Shown here: positions 34,105-45,539 of the stretch, piece after piece
How the letters are laid out: the number at the start of each line of letters is the position of its first letter
Numbering within the stretch: position 1 is the first letter of the stretch
NCBI RefSeq assembly: GCF_027475565.1
Contig: NC_069383.1
Coordinates: forward strand, 124,184,001-124,248,000
Direction of reading: 5' to 3'
DNA: 64,000 nt
Source: Acinonyx jubatus
Lineage: Eukaryota; Chordata; Mammalia; Carnivora; Felidae
Position numbers and translations under genes: made by a program
The notes under the pieces: model-generated
Seen by the model: only the letters and a program-made list of their open reading frames with translations
Database searches by the model: none
Told to the model about the DNA's origin: nothing

Positions 34105-34835
34105 TTTAGATGTGTGTGCTTGTTATAATCTTTCAAGGTATTATATTTGGCTACTCTTTATTTGTTAATTGTTCAATTGTATTACCTCTTAATTCAATAA
34201 TCTAGGCTATATATTTTCTGTTTTGGAGACTATATTGAGATTTTTACTTTGATCTAATACAACAGCATTTTTTAGCCAATGGTTCATGTGTTTAAAAATT
34301 TGTGTTATGCCCCTTTTTATACTTAAAAAATCTAGATATACATTAATGCTATGAAGCTTATCAATTGTATTTTTCATATTCACTTCCTCTACTCATTTAT
34401 ATTGTCAACTTGATATATCAATTTTTAAAAGGGAAATGACTTTCATTGTGTTTGGTCAAGTCTTTTTATTTCTATTAATTTGGCAGATAGTATTTCCATT
34501 TAACGTGTTCATTATGATGCCACATTATAAATGGGATATAAAAAATAAAAGCTTGAAAACACTAAGAAGAAGGAAAAAGAAAAGAGTAAAAATAACTCAA
34601 AACATCTTGTATGTAAAATGGTACAACTGGGTGAAGTCTTGGGAATGCTTAGTCTACAGTTGATAAGACATGGTGAGGGGATGGGAAAGGTAAAAAATAA
34701 ACCATCCAAATCTGAATATATTGTATTGTCCTGTGGCTGTGACATGGCGCTTCTGGGTTCTAGAACCATGTCCACCATAGAGAAAACTGTTAACAAACAT
34801 TAAATAATTCGTTGTTGTTATTGTTGTCTTACCAA
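34105..34835. other. Unique AT-rich sequence, no gene recognised
   Basis: No recognisable repeat. The overlapping frames at 34436-34803 on both strands have no domain. Confidence 0.4.
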
Positions 34836-34844
34836 ATATAATAG

Positions 34845-35090
34845 GAAGCAGGGTGCCATTGTGAAAAAATTAGTGCACCTTGGCTTTGATTGCAGTTCCC
34901 TTACACACTACCTGTGTGATCTTTGGCAAATTGCTTATGTCTCCTGAGCATCAGAGTCTTAAACTAAAAATAATATTGCCTTTCTTGTAAAGTTGTTATG
35001 AAGATGAATGAGATAATTTCTCTAAAGAACCTAGTGAAGTGAACGTGTCTGACACGTAGTAGGTAATCAATAAAGGGCGATCTCTGTAGT
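34845..35090 (+). repeat. MIR SINE relic, sense
   Basis: 'acactacctgtgtgatcttt', 'ggcaaattgcttatgtctcc', 'gttgttatgaagatgaatga', 'gacacgtagtaggtaatcaa' and 'taaa' reproduce MIR from core to 3' end. Confidence 0.8.
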
Positions 35091-35174
35091 GATTGTAGTA
35101 AAATAATAATACTAATATACTTTTATTACTTTTCATAAAGCTTCTTAAGGAGAATTATCATTCAAACCACGATG

Positions 35175-35446
35175 TGTAGTTTAGTAGTTATCTATTGCTG
35201 CATAACAGTATCACTACAAATTTAGTGGCTAAAAAACCCACACATTTATTATCTCATAGATTCTGTGAGTCCGGAATAAGAGCACAGCTTAATAGGGCCC
35301 TCTGCTTCAAGGTCTCTTACAACCTGCAGTGAAGGGCTAGCCAGGACTGGCATCTCATTCCAAGTTCAAAAGGGAAGGATCTGCCACCATGCTTATGTGT
35401 CTGTGGGGAAAATTCAGTTCCCTGCAGCCTTTGAACTGAAGATCTT
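35175..35446 (-). repeat. MLT1-type LTR, 3' segment, antisense
   Basis: Read on plus: 'agttatctattgctgcataa', 'acatttattatctcatagat', 'tgtgagtccggaataagagc' and 'aattcagttccctgcagcct', the reverse complement of an MLT1-type 3' end. It is interrupted at 35446 by the large L1 and resumes at 42283. Confidence 0.8.
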
Positions 35447-35459
35447 CGTTAACTTTTTT

Positions 35460-35592
35460 TTTTGTTTTTTCCCCATGATGGTGCAAATGGCTAGATTTTA
35501 TTCTTTTTGATTGATGAGTAATATTCCATTGTATGTATATACCACACCTTGTTTATCCATTCATCAGTGCTGATTTTTTCCCCATTATTGTT
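35460..35592 (-). repeat. Extra L1-derived fragment beyond the L1 tail
   Basis: Contains 'gagtaatattccattgtatg' and 'tttatccattcatcagtgct', homologous to the ORF2 C-terminal region of L1 (compare 'gagtaatactccattgtgtg' at about 35974 and 11101-11155). It lies between the A-rich tail of the large L1 and its TSD and has its own T-rich edge at about 35454-35464. Confidence 0.75.
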
Positions 35593-35852
35593 CAACCATG
35601 AGAACCATGTATTTGTTTGTTTGTTTTATTTAATTTACATCCAAATTAGTTAGCATATAGTGCAACAACAATTTCAGGAGTAGATTCCTTAATGCCTCTT
35701 ACCCATTTAGCCCATCCCCCCTCCCACAACCCCTCCAGCAACCTTCAATTTGTTCTTCACATCTGAGTCTCTTCTGTTTTGTCCCCCTCCCTGTTTTTAT
35801 ATTATTTTTGTTTCCCTTCCTTTATGTTCATCTGTTTTGTCTCTTAAAGTCC

Positions 35853-35985
35853 TCAGATGAGTGAAGTCATATGATTTTTGTCTTTCTCTGACTGACTAAT
35901 TTCGCTTAGCATAATACCCTCCAGTTCCATCCACATAGTTGCAAATGGCAAGATTTCATTATTTTCGATTGCTGAGTAATACTCC

Positions 35986-36025
<40 letters not shown>

Positions 36026-39000
36026 GGCTCCTTCCATACTTTGGCTATTGTTGATAGTGCTCCTATGAACATTGGGGTGCATATGTCCATTCTAAACAGC
36101 ACACCTGTATCCCTTGGATAAATACCTAGTAGTGCAATTGCTGGGTCATAGGGTAGTCCTATTGTCAATTTTTTGAGGAAACTCCATACTGTTTTCCATA
36201 GTGGCTGCACCAGCTTGCATTCCCCCCAGCAATGCAAAAGAGATACTCTTTCTCCACATCTTCGCCAACATCTGCTGTTGCTGGAGTTGCTAATATTCTG
36301 ACAGGTGTGAGGTGGTATCTCATTGTGGTTTTGATTTGTATTTCCCTGATGATGAGTGATGTTGAGAATTTTTTCATGTGTCAGTTGGCCATCTGGATGT
36401 CTTCTGTGGAGAAATGTCTATTCATGCCTTTTGCCCATTTCTTCACTGGATTATTTGTTTTTTGGGTGTTGACTTGGATAAGTTCTTTATAGATGTTTGG
36501 ATACTAACCCTTTATCTGATATGCCATTTACAAATATCTTCTCCCATTCTGTCAGATGCCTGTTAGCTTTTCTGATTGTTTCCTTTGCTGTCTAGAGGCT
36601 TTTTAGGTCACAATAGTTCATTTTTGCTTTTGTTTCCCTTGTCTCCAGAGATGTGTTGAGTAAGACGTTACTGCGGCCAAGATCAAAGAGGTTTTTGCCT
36701 GCTTTCTCCTCGAGGATTTTGATGGCTTCCTGTCTTACTTTGAGGTCTTTCAACCATTTTGAGTTTATTTTTGTGTATGTGTAAGAAAGTACTCCAGGTT
36801 CATTCTTCTGCATGCCGCTGTCCAGTTTTCCCAGCACCACATGCTGAAGAGACTGTCTTTATTCCATTGGATATTCTTTCTTGTTTTGTCAAAGATTAGC
36901 TGGCCATACATTTGTGGATCCATTTCTGGGTTCTCTATTCTGTTCCATTGATCTGAGTGTCTGTTCTTGTGCCAGTACCATACTGTCTTGATGATTACAG
37001 CTTTGTAGTAGAGCTTGAAGTCTGGGATTGTGATGCCTCCTGCTTTGGTTTTCTTTTTCAAGATTGCTTTGGCTATTCAGGGTCTTTTCTGGTTCCATAC
37101 AAATTTTAGGATTATTTGTCCTAGCTCTGTGAAGAATGCTGGTGTTATTTTGATAATGGATTGCATTGAATATGTAGCTTGCTTTGGGTAGTATTGACAT
37201 TTTAACAATATTTGTTCTTCCTATCTAGAAGCATGGAATCTTTTTCCAATATTTTTCTGTCTTCTCCAATTTCCTTCACAAGCTTTCTATAGTTCTCAAT
37301 GTATAGATTTTTCACCTCTTTGGTTAGATTTATTCCTAGGTATTTTACGGTTTTTGGTGCAATTGTAATTGGGATCAATTCCTTGATTTCTCTTTCTGTT
37401 GCTTAATTGTTGGTGAATAGGAATGCAACCGATTTCTGTGCATTGATTTTATATCCTGCAACTTTGCTGAATTCATGAATCAGTTCTAGCAGTTTTTTCG
37501 TTGAATCTTTTGGGTTTTCCATATAGAGTATCATGTCATCTGCAAAGAGTGAAAGTTTGACCTCCTCCTGAACTATTCGGATGCCTTTTATTTCTTTGTG
37601 TTGTCAGATTGCAGAGGCTAAGACTTCCAATACTATGTTGAATAACAGTGGCAAGAGTGGACATCCCTGTCTTGCTCCTGACCTTAGGGGGAAAGCTCTC
37701 AGTTTTTCCCCATTGAGGATGATATTAGCGTTGGGTCATTCATATATAGCTTTTATGATCTCGAGGTATGATCCTTCTATCCCTACTTTCCTGAGGGTTT
37801 TTATCAAGAAAGGATGCTGTATTTTGACATATGGTTCTTGTCCTTTCTTTTTACTGATGTGATGAATCACACTGATTGTTTTGCAGATATTGAACCAGCC
37901 CTGCATCCCAGATATAAATCCCACTTGGTCATGGTGAATGTTTTTTTTTTTAATGTATTGTTGGATCTGGTTGACTAGTATATTGTTGAGAATTTTTGCA
38001 TCCATGTTCATCAGGGAAACTGGTCTATAGTTCTCCTTTTTAGTGGGGTCTTTGTCTGGTTTTGGAATCAAGGTAATTTTGGCCTTGTAGAATGAGTTTG
38101 GAAGTTTTCCTTCCATTTCTATTTTTTGGAACAGATTCAAGAGAATAGGTATTAACTGTTCCTTAAATGTTTGGTAGAATCCCCCTGGAAAGCCATCTGG
38201 CCCTGGAGTCTTGTTTTTTGGGAGATTTTTGATTACTAACTCAATTTCTTTCCTGGTTATGGGTCTCAAAGTTTCTATTTCTTCCTGTTTCAGTTTTGGT
38301 AGTGTATATGTGTCTAGGAATTTGTCCATTTCTTTCAGATTGCCCATTTTATTGCCATATAATTACTCATAATATTCTCTTATTATTGTTTTTATTTCTG
38401 TTGTGTTGGTTGTGATCTCTCCTTTCATTCTTGATTTATTTATTTGTGTCCTTTCCTTTTTCTTTTTGATCAAACTGGCTAGCGGTTTATTAATTTTGTT
38501 AATTCTTTCAAAGAATCAGCTTCTGGTTTCATTTATCTGTTCTGGTTTTTTTTTTTTTTTTGGTTTTGATAGCATTAATTTCTGCTGTAATCTTTATTAT
38601 TTCCTGTACTTTGCTGGTTTGGGGTTTTATTTGTTCTTTTTCCATCTCCTTAAGGTGTAAGGTTAGGTTGTGTATCTGAGATCTTTCTTCCTTCTTTAGG
38701 AAGGCCTGGATTGCTATATACATTCCTTTTATGACTACCTTTGCTGTGTCCCAGAGGTTTTGGGTTGTGGTGTTATCATTTTCATTGGCTTCCATATGCT
38801 TTTTAATTTCCTCTTTAACTTCTTGGTTGGCCCATTCATTCTTTAGTAGGATGTTCTTTAGTCTCCAAGTATTTGTTATCTTTCCAAATTTTTTCTTGTG
38901 GTTGATTTCATGTTTCATAGCATTGTGGTCTGAAAATATGCCCTGTATGATCTCAATCTTTTTGTACTTGCTGAGGGCTGATTTGTGTCCCACTATGTGG

Positions 39001-39606
39001 TCTATTCTGGAAAATGTTCCATGTGCACTGGAGAAGAATGTATATTCCGCTGCTTTAGGATGAAATGTTCTGAATATATCTGTTAAGTCCATCTGGTCCA
39101 GCGTGTCATTCAAAGCCATTGTTTCATTGTTGATTTTTTGATTAGGTGATCTGTCCATTGCTGTGAGTGGGGTGTTGAAGTCTCCTACTGTCATGGTATT
39201 ACTATTGATGAATTTCTTTATGTTTGTGATTAACTGATTTATATATTTGGGTGCTCTCACATTTGGTGCATAAATGTTTACAATTGTTAGGTCTTCTTCT
39301 GGATAGACCCCTTAATTATGATATAATGTCCTTCTTCATCTCTTGACACAGTCTTTATTTTAAAGTCTAGATTGTCTGATATAAGTATGGCTACTCCAGC
39401 TTTCTTTTGCTGACCATTAGCATGATAGATGGTTCTCCATCCCCTTACTTTCAATCTGAAGGTGTCTATAGGTCTAAAGTGGGTCTGTTGTAAATAGCAT
39501 GTAGATGGATCTTGTTTTCTTATCCATTTTGTTACCCTATGTCTTTTGATTGGAGCATTCCATTGATGTTTAGAGTGAGTACTGAATGATATGAATTTAT
39601 TGCCAT
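35853..39606 (-). pseudogene. L1 ORF2 (endonuclease/reverse transcriptase), inactivated
   Basis: ORF2p nicks DNA and primes reverse transcription of L1 RNA. Start ATG at 39606 and TGA at 35855-35853; the span is near the usual about 1275 codons. Frame is lost at once: a small deletion leads to TAA at 39534-39532. A 243-codon segment (39260-38529) keeps endonuclease motifs GDFNTPLT, SRIDHIVGHK and SDHNAM. A 203-codon segment (38347-37736) keeps GPDGFPG, LIPKPDKDPTKKENYRPVSL and QVGFI..MQGWFNI of the RT domain but lacks the block before KIQHPF that normally holds the motif A aspartate. A readable FADD-type motif C is at about 37526-37560. A (CA)n tract sits in the C-terminal part. Many further stops and frameshifts. 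Confidence 0.92.
35989..36022. repeat. (GT)n microsatellite inside L1 ORF2
   Basis: About 17 GT units (CA in L1 sense) replace a stretch normally encoding the end of ORF2 before the 'caatggagtattactc' block. Confidence 0.95.
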
Positions 39607-39716
39607 TATGTTGCTTATAGAGTTGGAGTTTCTGGTGGTGTTCTCTGGTCCTTTATAATATTTGTTGCTTTTGGTCTTTATTTATTTGTTTATCTATTTT
39701 TTCATCTTTTCTCCCC

Positions 39717-40519
39717 TCAGAGAGTCCCCCTTACAATTTCTTGCAGTGCTAGTTTAGTGGTCACAAACTCCTTTAATTTTTCTTTGTCTGGGAAACATTT
39801 TATCTCTCCTCCTATTTTGAATGACAACTTTGATGGACAAAGAATTCTTGGCTGTATATTTTTCTGATTCAGCATATTGAATATATCCTGCCACTCCTTT
39901 CTGGCCTGCTAAGTTTCTGTGGATAGGTCTGCTGCAAACCTGATCTGTCTTCCCTTGTAGATAAAAAGTAGGACTTTTTTTCCCTTGCTACTTTCATGAT
40001 TCTCTCCTTGCCTGAGCATTTTGTGAATTTGACTATGATATGCATTGTTGACGGTTGTTTTTTGTTGAATCTAATGGGGGTCCTCTGGGCTTCCTGGATT
40101 TTGATGTCTGTGTCTTTCTCCAGTTTAGGAAAGTTTTCCGCTATGATTTGCTCACATAACCCTTCTGCCCCTGTTTCTCTCTCTTCCTCTTCTGCAACCC
40201 CTATGATTCTGATATTGTTCCTTTTTAATGAGTCACTGATTTCTCTAATTCTCAAATCATGCTCTTTTGCCTTAATCTCTCTCTTTTTTTCTGCTTCAAT
40301 TTTCTCCATATGTTTGTCCTCTATATTGCTGATTCTCTGTTCTGCCTCATCCATCCTTGCTGCTGCATCATCCATTTGAGATAGCAGCTCAGTTATGGCA
40401 TTTTTAATTTCATCCTGACTAGCTTTTACTTCTTTTATCTCTGCAGAAAAGGATTCTAATCTATTTTAGACTCCAGCTAGTATTCTTATTATTGTGATTC
40501 TAAATTCTGGTTCAGACAT
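39717..40519 (-). pseudogene. L1 ORF1 (RNA-binding chaperone), inactivated
   Basis: ORF1p is a trimeric coiled-coil RNA-binding protein. ATG at 40519-40517, TGA at 39719-39717, about 267 codons, somewhat short of typical ORF1 length. Codon 18 is TAA (40468-40466). From codon 49 a 168-codon frame remains (40375-39869) with a coiled-coil-like EAEQRISNIEDKHMEKIEAE stretch and the RRM-region RTPIRFNKKQPSTMHIIVKF. A net frameshift at about 39960-39990 moves the C-terminal domain into another frame. Confidence 0.9.
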
Positions 40520-42282
40520 CTTGCTTGTATCTGTGTTGGTTAAGTCCCTGGCTGTTGTTTCTTCCTGCTCTTTCTTCTGTTGTTAATTCTTCCATTTCCT
40601 CATTTTGAAGGGAGAAAAGGAATTTGAGGTAGAAAAATTGAAATTAAAAAAAAAATTAAAATTAAAAATTTAAAAACAAACACACACACACACAAAATCA
40701 AATAAATAATTCTAGATCCTAGGTGTGTTTTGGTCCGGGTGTTGAAAGTGGCTTGATACATTAGAGAAAAAGGGGGAAAAAAGAAAAAAAAATGAAATCG
40801 TTTGAATATTTGAAACAATGAATACACTGAAGGAGACTAAAATGAAATGATGGAAGTAAAATAGAATTTGAAAAAAAATTACACAAAAGTAAAAAATACA
40901 GTAGAAAAAATTAAAGAAAAATATTTTTAATAAAATTGAAAATAAAAATGAGTTTTTTGTCTTTCTGTATTCAAGAAAAAGAAAAACGAAAAAAAAAAAA
41001 GAAAGAAAATTGAATAGTTGGACTGGCTAACAGACTGAAATACGACTAAAATTACTTTGTTTTGCCCTAGAAGTCAAACTATGAAGTGCTTTATAGTCCA
41101 TGAACTAAGCAGGTGGTGAGACTTGTGTTCTTGTAGAGTGAGGTTGGCCCAGTTGGGCGGGGCTTAGTGTAAAGTCTCCATTCTCCACTGGATGGCACTG
41201 CTAGGGGTGGATTGTTGTGGCACTTGTAGGTGCATATGCACATGCGCGGGACTGGTGATAGTGGTGTCACCCAGCTGCCCAGTCTCTAGTATCAGAACTC
41301 TGTTCTTCCCAATCAGAAATCTTGCACCTGTCCTTCGTCTTTGGCTTCCATCCACTCCCCGCTTCCACGCTGTACGTGACCAAGCCCCACACGGCACCTC
41401 CCTCCTGAGTTTTGTCTCAGATGAGGCTGCCTTCCCCAGCTCCCCACTTCTGAGGGACTGCGGCTTTGACCTGCTCTGCCCTTCTGTGGAGGGTCTCACT
41501 GAGCAATGGCTGGTTGCCGGCTGCACCCAGGAAAGTTCATGGGACTATGCTGCTGCCGATACCCTGAGACTGTGGCCAGGTGCCAGCCTGCCCCAGAAAA
41601 AGTTTGCGAGACAGTGTAGCAGCAGTGCCTCAGGGATTATGGAAAAATCACAACAAACATCTGGCACAAGACATCACCCCCAACGACCTTGTTCCAACAT
41701 CAGTGAATGTGTCTGTTTTCTGGGAACTCCTGGGCCCAGGTGGCCTCACAGCCCTCTACCAAATGACCTTCCAACAGTGGAACAGCTTCTCCTCATGTGG
41801 CCCAAGAATTTCCTGGACCCCACTCTGCTCTTGGGGTTTGCCCTTCCCACCAGAGCACCACCAGGTATCGAGCTGCAGAGCTGCAGACTCTGTGGTCCCC
41901 TTGTTTACAGTCTTACTGGACTTTAAACCCTCTCCTGTCTCCTCTCTCCCTTTTTAGTTTAATCCCTGTGGCTGTTTCCAATTTTCCACTTTCTCTCCAG
42001 CTGTTTTTGGGGAGGGGTGCTTTTCTCATACCCCCCCCCATCTCTGTCCTCTCTCCACACACAAAAGCGGCTCCCTGCCTTCTGCAGCTTCTCTCTCACC
42101 AAGTTCACCTCTCCACTCGGTGTACCTGCTGAATTCTGTGGTCAGGTTGTGCAAGTTGCTATGTTAATCCTCAGATCAGTTTTCTAGGTGTGCAGTATGG
42201 TTTAGTGTTGGTCTGGCTGTATTTCATGGATGTGAGACACACAAAAAACTTCCATGCTGTTCTGTCATCTTGGCTCCTGCTG
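40520..42282 (-). promoter_or_regulatory. L1 5' UTR (internal promoter region)
   Basis: About 1.76 kb from the canonical L1 start to the ORF1 ATG. The distal part (about 41150-42130) is GC-rich with CpGs, as expected for the internal pol II promoter; the part next to ORF1 (40600-41060) is A-rich in genomic plus orientation. Long open frames on the plus strand (41192-41926, 41580-41957, 41797-42132) are antisense to it. Confidence 0.8.
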
Positions 42283-42600
42283 CTGAAGATCTTGGTTTCT
42301 TTTGGGCTATTGGTAAAGGCACCATGTACCCCTTTCCATAGGGCAGGCCACAGTACAGCAGCTTGCTTCTCAAGTCAGCAAGGAAGAGAGTGTACTAGAG
42401 AAACAGATGTTACAATTCTAAATAACATAACCAGAGAAGGGTTATCCCATCACATTTGCTGAATTCTTTTGGTTAGAAGTTACAGGTTCCACCCACTCTG
42501 GAAGGGAGAAATTACACAAGGGTATGAATGTGAATATGGGATCATAGAAACCATCTCAGAGTTTCTCTGCCATGGGTAGAAACTAGAGGGAGGGGTATTG
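42283..42600 (-). repeat. MLT1-type LTR, 5' segment, antisense
   Basis: 'cctttccatagggcaggcca', 'ttatcccatcacatttgctg', 'ttcttttggttagaagttac' and 'gggagaaattacacaagggt' follow the reverse complement of the same LTR type as 35175-35446, continuing it across the L1. Confidence 0.75.
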
Positions 42601-42604
42601 GGCT

Positions 42605-43218
42605 TAATTTAAGGGATACTTTAAAAAAATTATAACTATTCAAAGAAGGAATGGGCTATAATACAGGTAAGTGCTCTCATTAGCTAGATGGGTTTGTCAA
42701 AGACATTAGAGATTACATGTGGCATGAGAAAAATGCTAGACAGCTCATTTCCAAGGTATCTCCTGAATATGATATAGTTTCTTTAGAATATTGCTGATAG
42801 TGCTTCACTATGATTTTTCTCGAATCATATTCTAATTTTTTGCTTAAAAGAGACTAATATCTTCTTAAGAAACTGGTGTTCAGGGAGAAAAAAGAGCAAG
42901 CTGGGCTAGTCCAATATCTACCCTCTACTATCCCCAAACATTAATGAAACTTAAATATTCTTTAAAATCCAACTGTTTTTTTGTTATGTCTTTGATAAGT
43001 TTGATTTGTTATGTCTTTGATCAATGAATAGGAAATTACCTAATATAAAAGAGTTGTATGGTTTAAAAAAGCAAATTATTCTGTTGACACAAGAGGTCTA
43101 ACCAGAATCCTAAATAATAAATTTAATGACTGTCATTTCCCATTCCATGTTCAGAAAATAGTAATCAAGCTCATTAAATATTTGTTGAACGCATAACATA
43201 TTTTGCTTGAAATCAAGA
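42605..43218. other. Unique sequence, no gene recognised
   Basis: AT-rich DNA with a short local duplication: 'ttgttatgtctttgat' occurs twice at about 42980-43022. No element or coding signal recognised. Confidence 0.45.
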
Positions 43219-43231
43219 GTGAATGCTTAGA

Positions 43232-43852
43232 ATCCCAAAAAGCCAAAGCGATTCTAAGAAATAAAAGAACAAAGCTGAGGTATCACAATTTCAGACTTCA
43301 AGATATACTATAAAACTGTAGTAATGAAACCAGTATGGTACTGGCACAAAAATAGACATACCGATCAATGGAACAGAATAAAGAGCCTTGGAATAAACCC
43401 ACAATTATATGGCCAATTAATCCAAGATAAAGGAGGCAAGAATATACAGTGGGGAAAAGACAGTTTCTCCAATAAATGGTGCTGGTAAAACTGGACTACA
43501 TGTAAAAGAATGAAACTGGACCACTTTTCAACACCATATACCAAAATAAATGCAAAATGGATTAAAGACCTAAATGTGAGACTTGAAACCATACAAATCC
43601 TAGAAGAAGGAACAATTTTAGTGATATCTGTGGTAGTAATATTTTTCTAGATATGTCTCCTAGGGCAAGGGAAACAAAAGCTAGAATAAACTATTGGAAA
43701 ACATCAAAATAAAAAGCTTTTGCACAGTGAAAGGAACCATTAATGAAACAAAAAGGCAACCTGCTGAATGGGAGAAGATATTTGCAAATGATATATCTGA
43801 CAAGGGATTAATATCCAAAATATGTAAAGAACTTAAACAGCTCAACACCAAA

Positions 43853-43892
<40 letters not shown>

Positions 43893-44848
43893 AACAAGAA
43901 AAGAAATAATCTAATTAAAAATATGCAGAAGATCCAAATAAACATTTTTCCAAAGAGACATACAGATAGCCAACAGATACATGAAAAGATGCTCGATATC
44001 ATTAATCATGAGGGAAATGCAAATCAAAACCACAATGATAGATCACTGTATGCCTGTCAGAATAGCTAAAATAAAAAAGACAATAAATAACAATCATTGA
44101 TGAGAATGTGGAGAAAAAGAAACTCTCATGTACTGTTTCGGCACACCCACTGGGGAGAAAAGTATGAACTTTCCTCAAAAAAATTAAAATAGAAATATCA
44201 TATAATCCAATATTTCCATTACTGGGCATTTACCCATAGAAACCAAAATACTAATTGCAGCATTATTTTCAATGGCCAAGATATGGAAGCAATCAAAGTG
44301 TCTATCAATAAATGAATGGGTAAGGAAGATGTGTTATATATATATCATTTTTTAAAAAAATGAGCCTTAAAAAGAGATTAGATTGTGCCATTTGTGACAA
44401 CATGGATGGACCTAGAGTGTACTATGCTAAGTGAAGTAAGTCAGACAGAAAGACAAACACCATACGATTTCACTCATATGTGGAATCTTAAAAAAAAAAA
44501 TCCCAAATGAATAAAGAAACAAAAAACAGAATCAGACCTATAAATACAGAGAACAAAGTGATGGTTTCCAGAGGGGAGAGGATGGGCAAAATGGGTGGAG
44601 GGGAGTGGGAGATAGAGGCTTCCAGTTACAAAATGAAGAGGAATAAAAAGCACAGTATAGAGACTATAGTCAATGATATTGTAATAGCACTGTATGGTGA
44701 CAGGTGGTGGCTATATTTGCAGTGAGCACAGCATAATATATAGAAAAGTTGAATCACTATGATGTACATCTAAAACTAGAGTAACATTGTGTGTCAACTA
44801 TATTCAAATTACAACAAACTAACTAAATTTACTTAGGAAAAAAAAAAA
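43232..44848 (+). mobile_element. 5'-truncated older LINE-1, 3' half
   Basis: Plus-strand L1 beginning inside ORF2 ('cccaaaaagccaaagcgatt'), through 'cagtatggtactggcacaaa', 'cagtgaaaggaaccattaat' and 'gatatttgcaaatgatatat', to a 3' UTR with 'tgaatcactatgatgtacat' and an A tail at about 44838-44848. A diverged 13-bp TSD (gtgaatgcttaga / gtgaaggcttaga) lies at 43219-43231 and 44849-44861. ORF2 is broken by stops and by an (AAAG)n expansion. It is more diverged from the large L1 than the 10748 copy. Confidence 0.92.
43851..43893. repeat. (AAAG)n microsatellite in L1
   Basis: About ten AAAG units inside the L1 ORF2 relic, in a naturally A-rich part ('caacaccaaaaag'). Confidence 0.95.
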
Positions 44849-44879
44849 GTGAAGGCTTAGAGCAAGACTCGTTTTAACC

Positions 44880-45075
44880 CCTTTTCTGATCATTCTTTCC
44901 AGATGGCCTGGGGCAACTTACTTAGTTACCATGTGCCTCAGTGTCATCACCTGTAAAAGTGAAGGTAATTGTATTACTCTTCAAGTACAGTTGTTTGAGG
45001 ATTAAATGAACGTATTCCTATCAAGCTTTTACATGGCATGTCCTTTGTGCTTAATAAGTATTAGCTATTTTCCTA
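44880..45075 (+). repeat. MIR SINE relic, sense
   Basis: 'ggcctggggcaacttactta', 'tgcctcagtgtcatcacctg', 'taaaagtgaagg', 'gtttgaggattaaatgaacg' and 'gtgcttaataagtatt' give the MIR order from core to 3' end. Confidence 0.8.
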
Positions 45076-45296
45076 ATATTATCTAGTCAATGGATTAAAG
45101 ATAGAGACAAATGATCATTTTTGGAAATTAAAGAGATTTTTTTAACTAATGAATTTTTATATGTAAGTATGTAAATAGCCATCATGAATTAAGCCTTCAC
45201 ACTTCTATTATATCAACTATTTGATAACTTATAGGGCGTGTATAGACTAGCCAATTCACTTTTGTTGTAGCTTGATTACAATGCTTTTGTTCTTCT

Positions 45297-45520
45297 TTTT
45301 TTAAAAAGATTTTTTAATATTTATTTATTTTTGAGAGACAGGGAGAGACAGAGCGTGAGCAGGGGAGGGGCAGAGAGAGAAGGAGACACAGAATCAGAAG
45401 CAGGCTCCAGGCTCCAAGCTGTCAGCACAGAGCATGACTCGGGGTTCACACCCATGAACCGTGAGATCATGACCTGAGCTGAAGTCAGATGCTCAACAGA
45501 CTGAGCCTCCCAGGTGTCTC
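45297..45520 (-). repeat. CAN-type SINE (feliform)
   Basis: Reverse orientation: TTTAATATTTATTTATTTTT, GACAGGGAGAGACAGAGCGT, AAGCTGTCAGCACAGAGCAT, GATCATGACCTGAGCTG and GAGCCTCCCAGGTGTCTC head. Near-identical TSDs (gcttttgttcttctt / gcttttgttattctt) at about 45283 and 45521. Confidence 0.95.
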
Positions 45521-45539
45521 GCTTTTGTTATTCTTAATG

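Larger units (their letters stand above)
35447..42282 (-). mobile_element. Near full-length LINE-1 with 5' UTR, ORF1, ORF2 and 3' UTR
   Basis: On the minus strand the element starts AGGAGCCAAGATGACAGAAC near 42280, the type of start expected for full-length mammalian L1. It runs through a GC-rich 5' UTR, a broken ORF1, a broken ORF2 and a 3' UTR ending TAATTTGGATGTAAATTAAA with an AAACAAACAAAC-rich tail near 35605-35630. The TSD CTGAAGATCTT lies at 35436-35446 and 42283-42293 and joins the two halves of an LTR. Between tail and TSD sits an additional L1-derived piece (35460-35590). Both ORFs are interrupted, so it cannot move on its own. Confidence 0.95.

Noticed and set aside
41580..42132. 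Additional overlapping plus-strand frames in the GC-rich region
   Set aside because: They are antisense to the L1 5' UTR; base composition explains the lack of stops. Only the longest is kept as an observation, not as a gene.
43694..43909. 71-codon frame with RQPAEWEKIFANDISDKGLI
   Set aside because: This is the decayed C-terminal part of L1 ORF2 running into (AAAG)n, not a separate gene.
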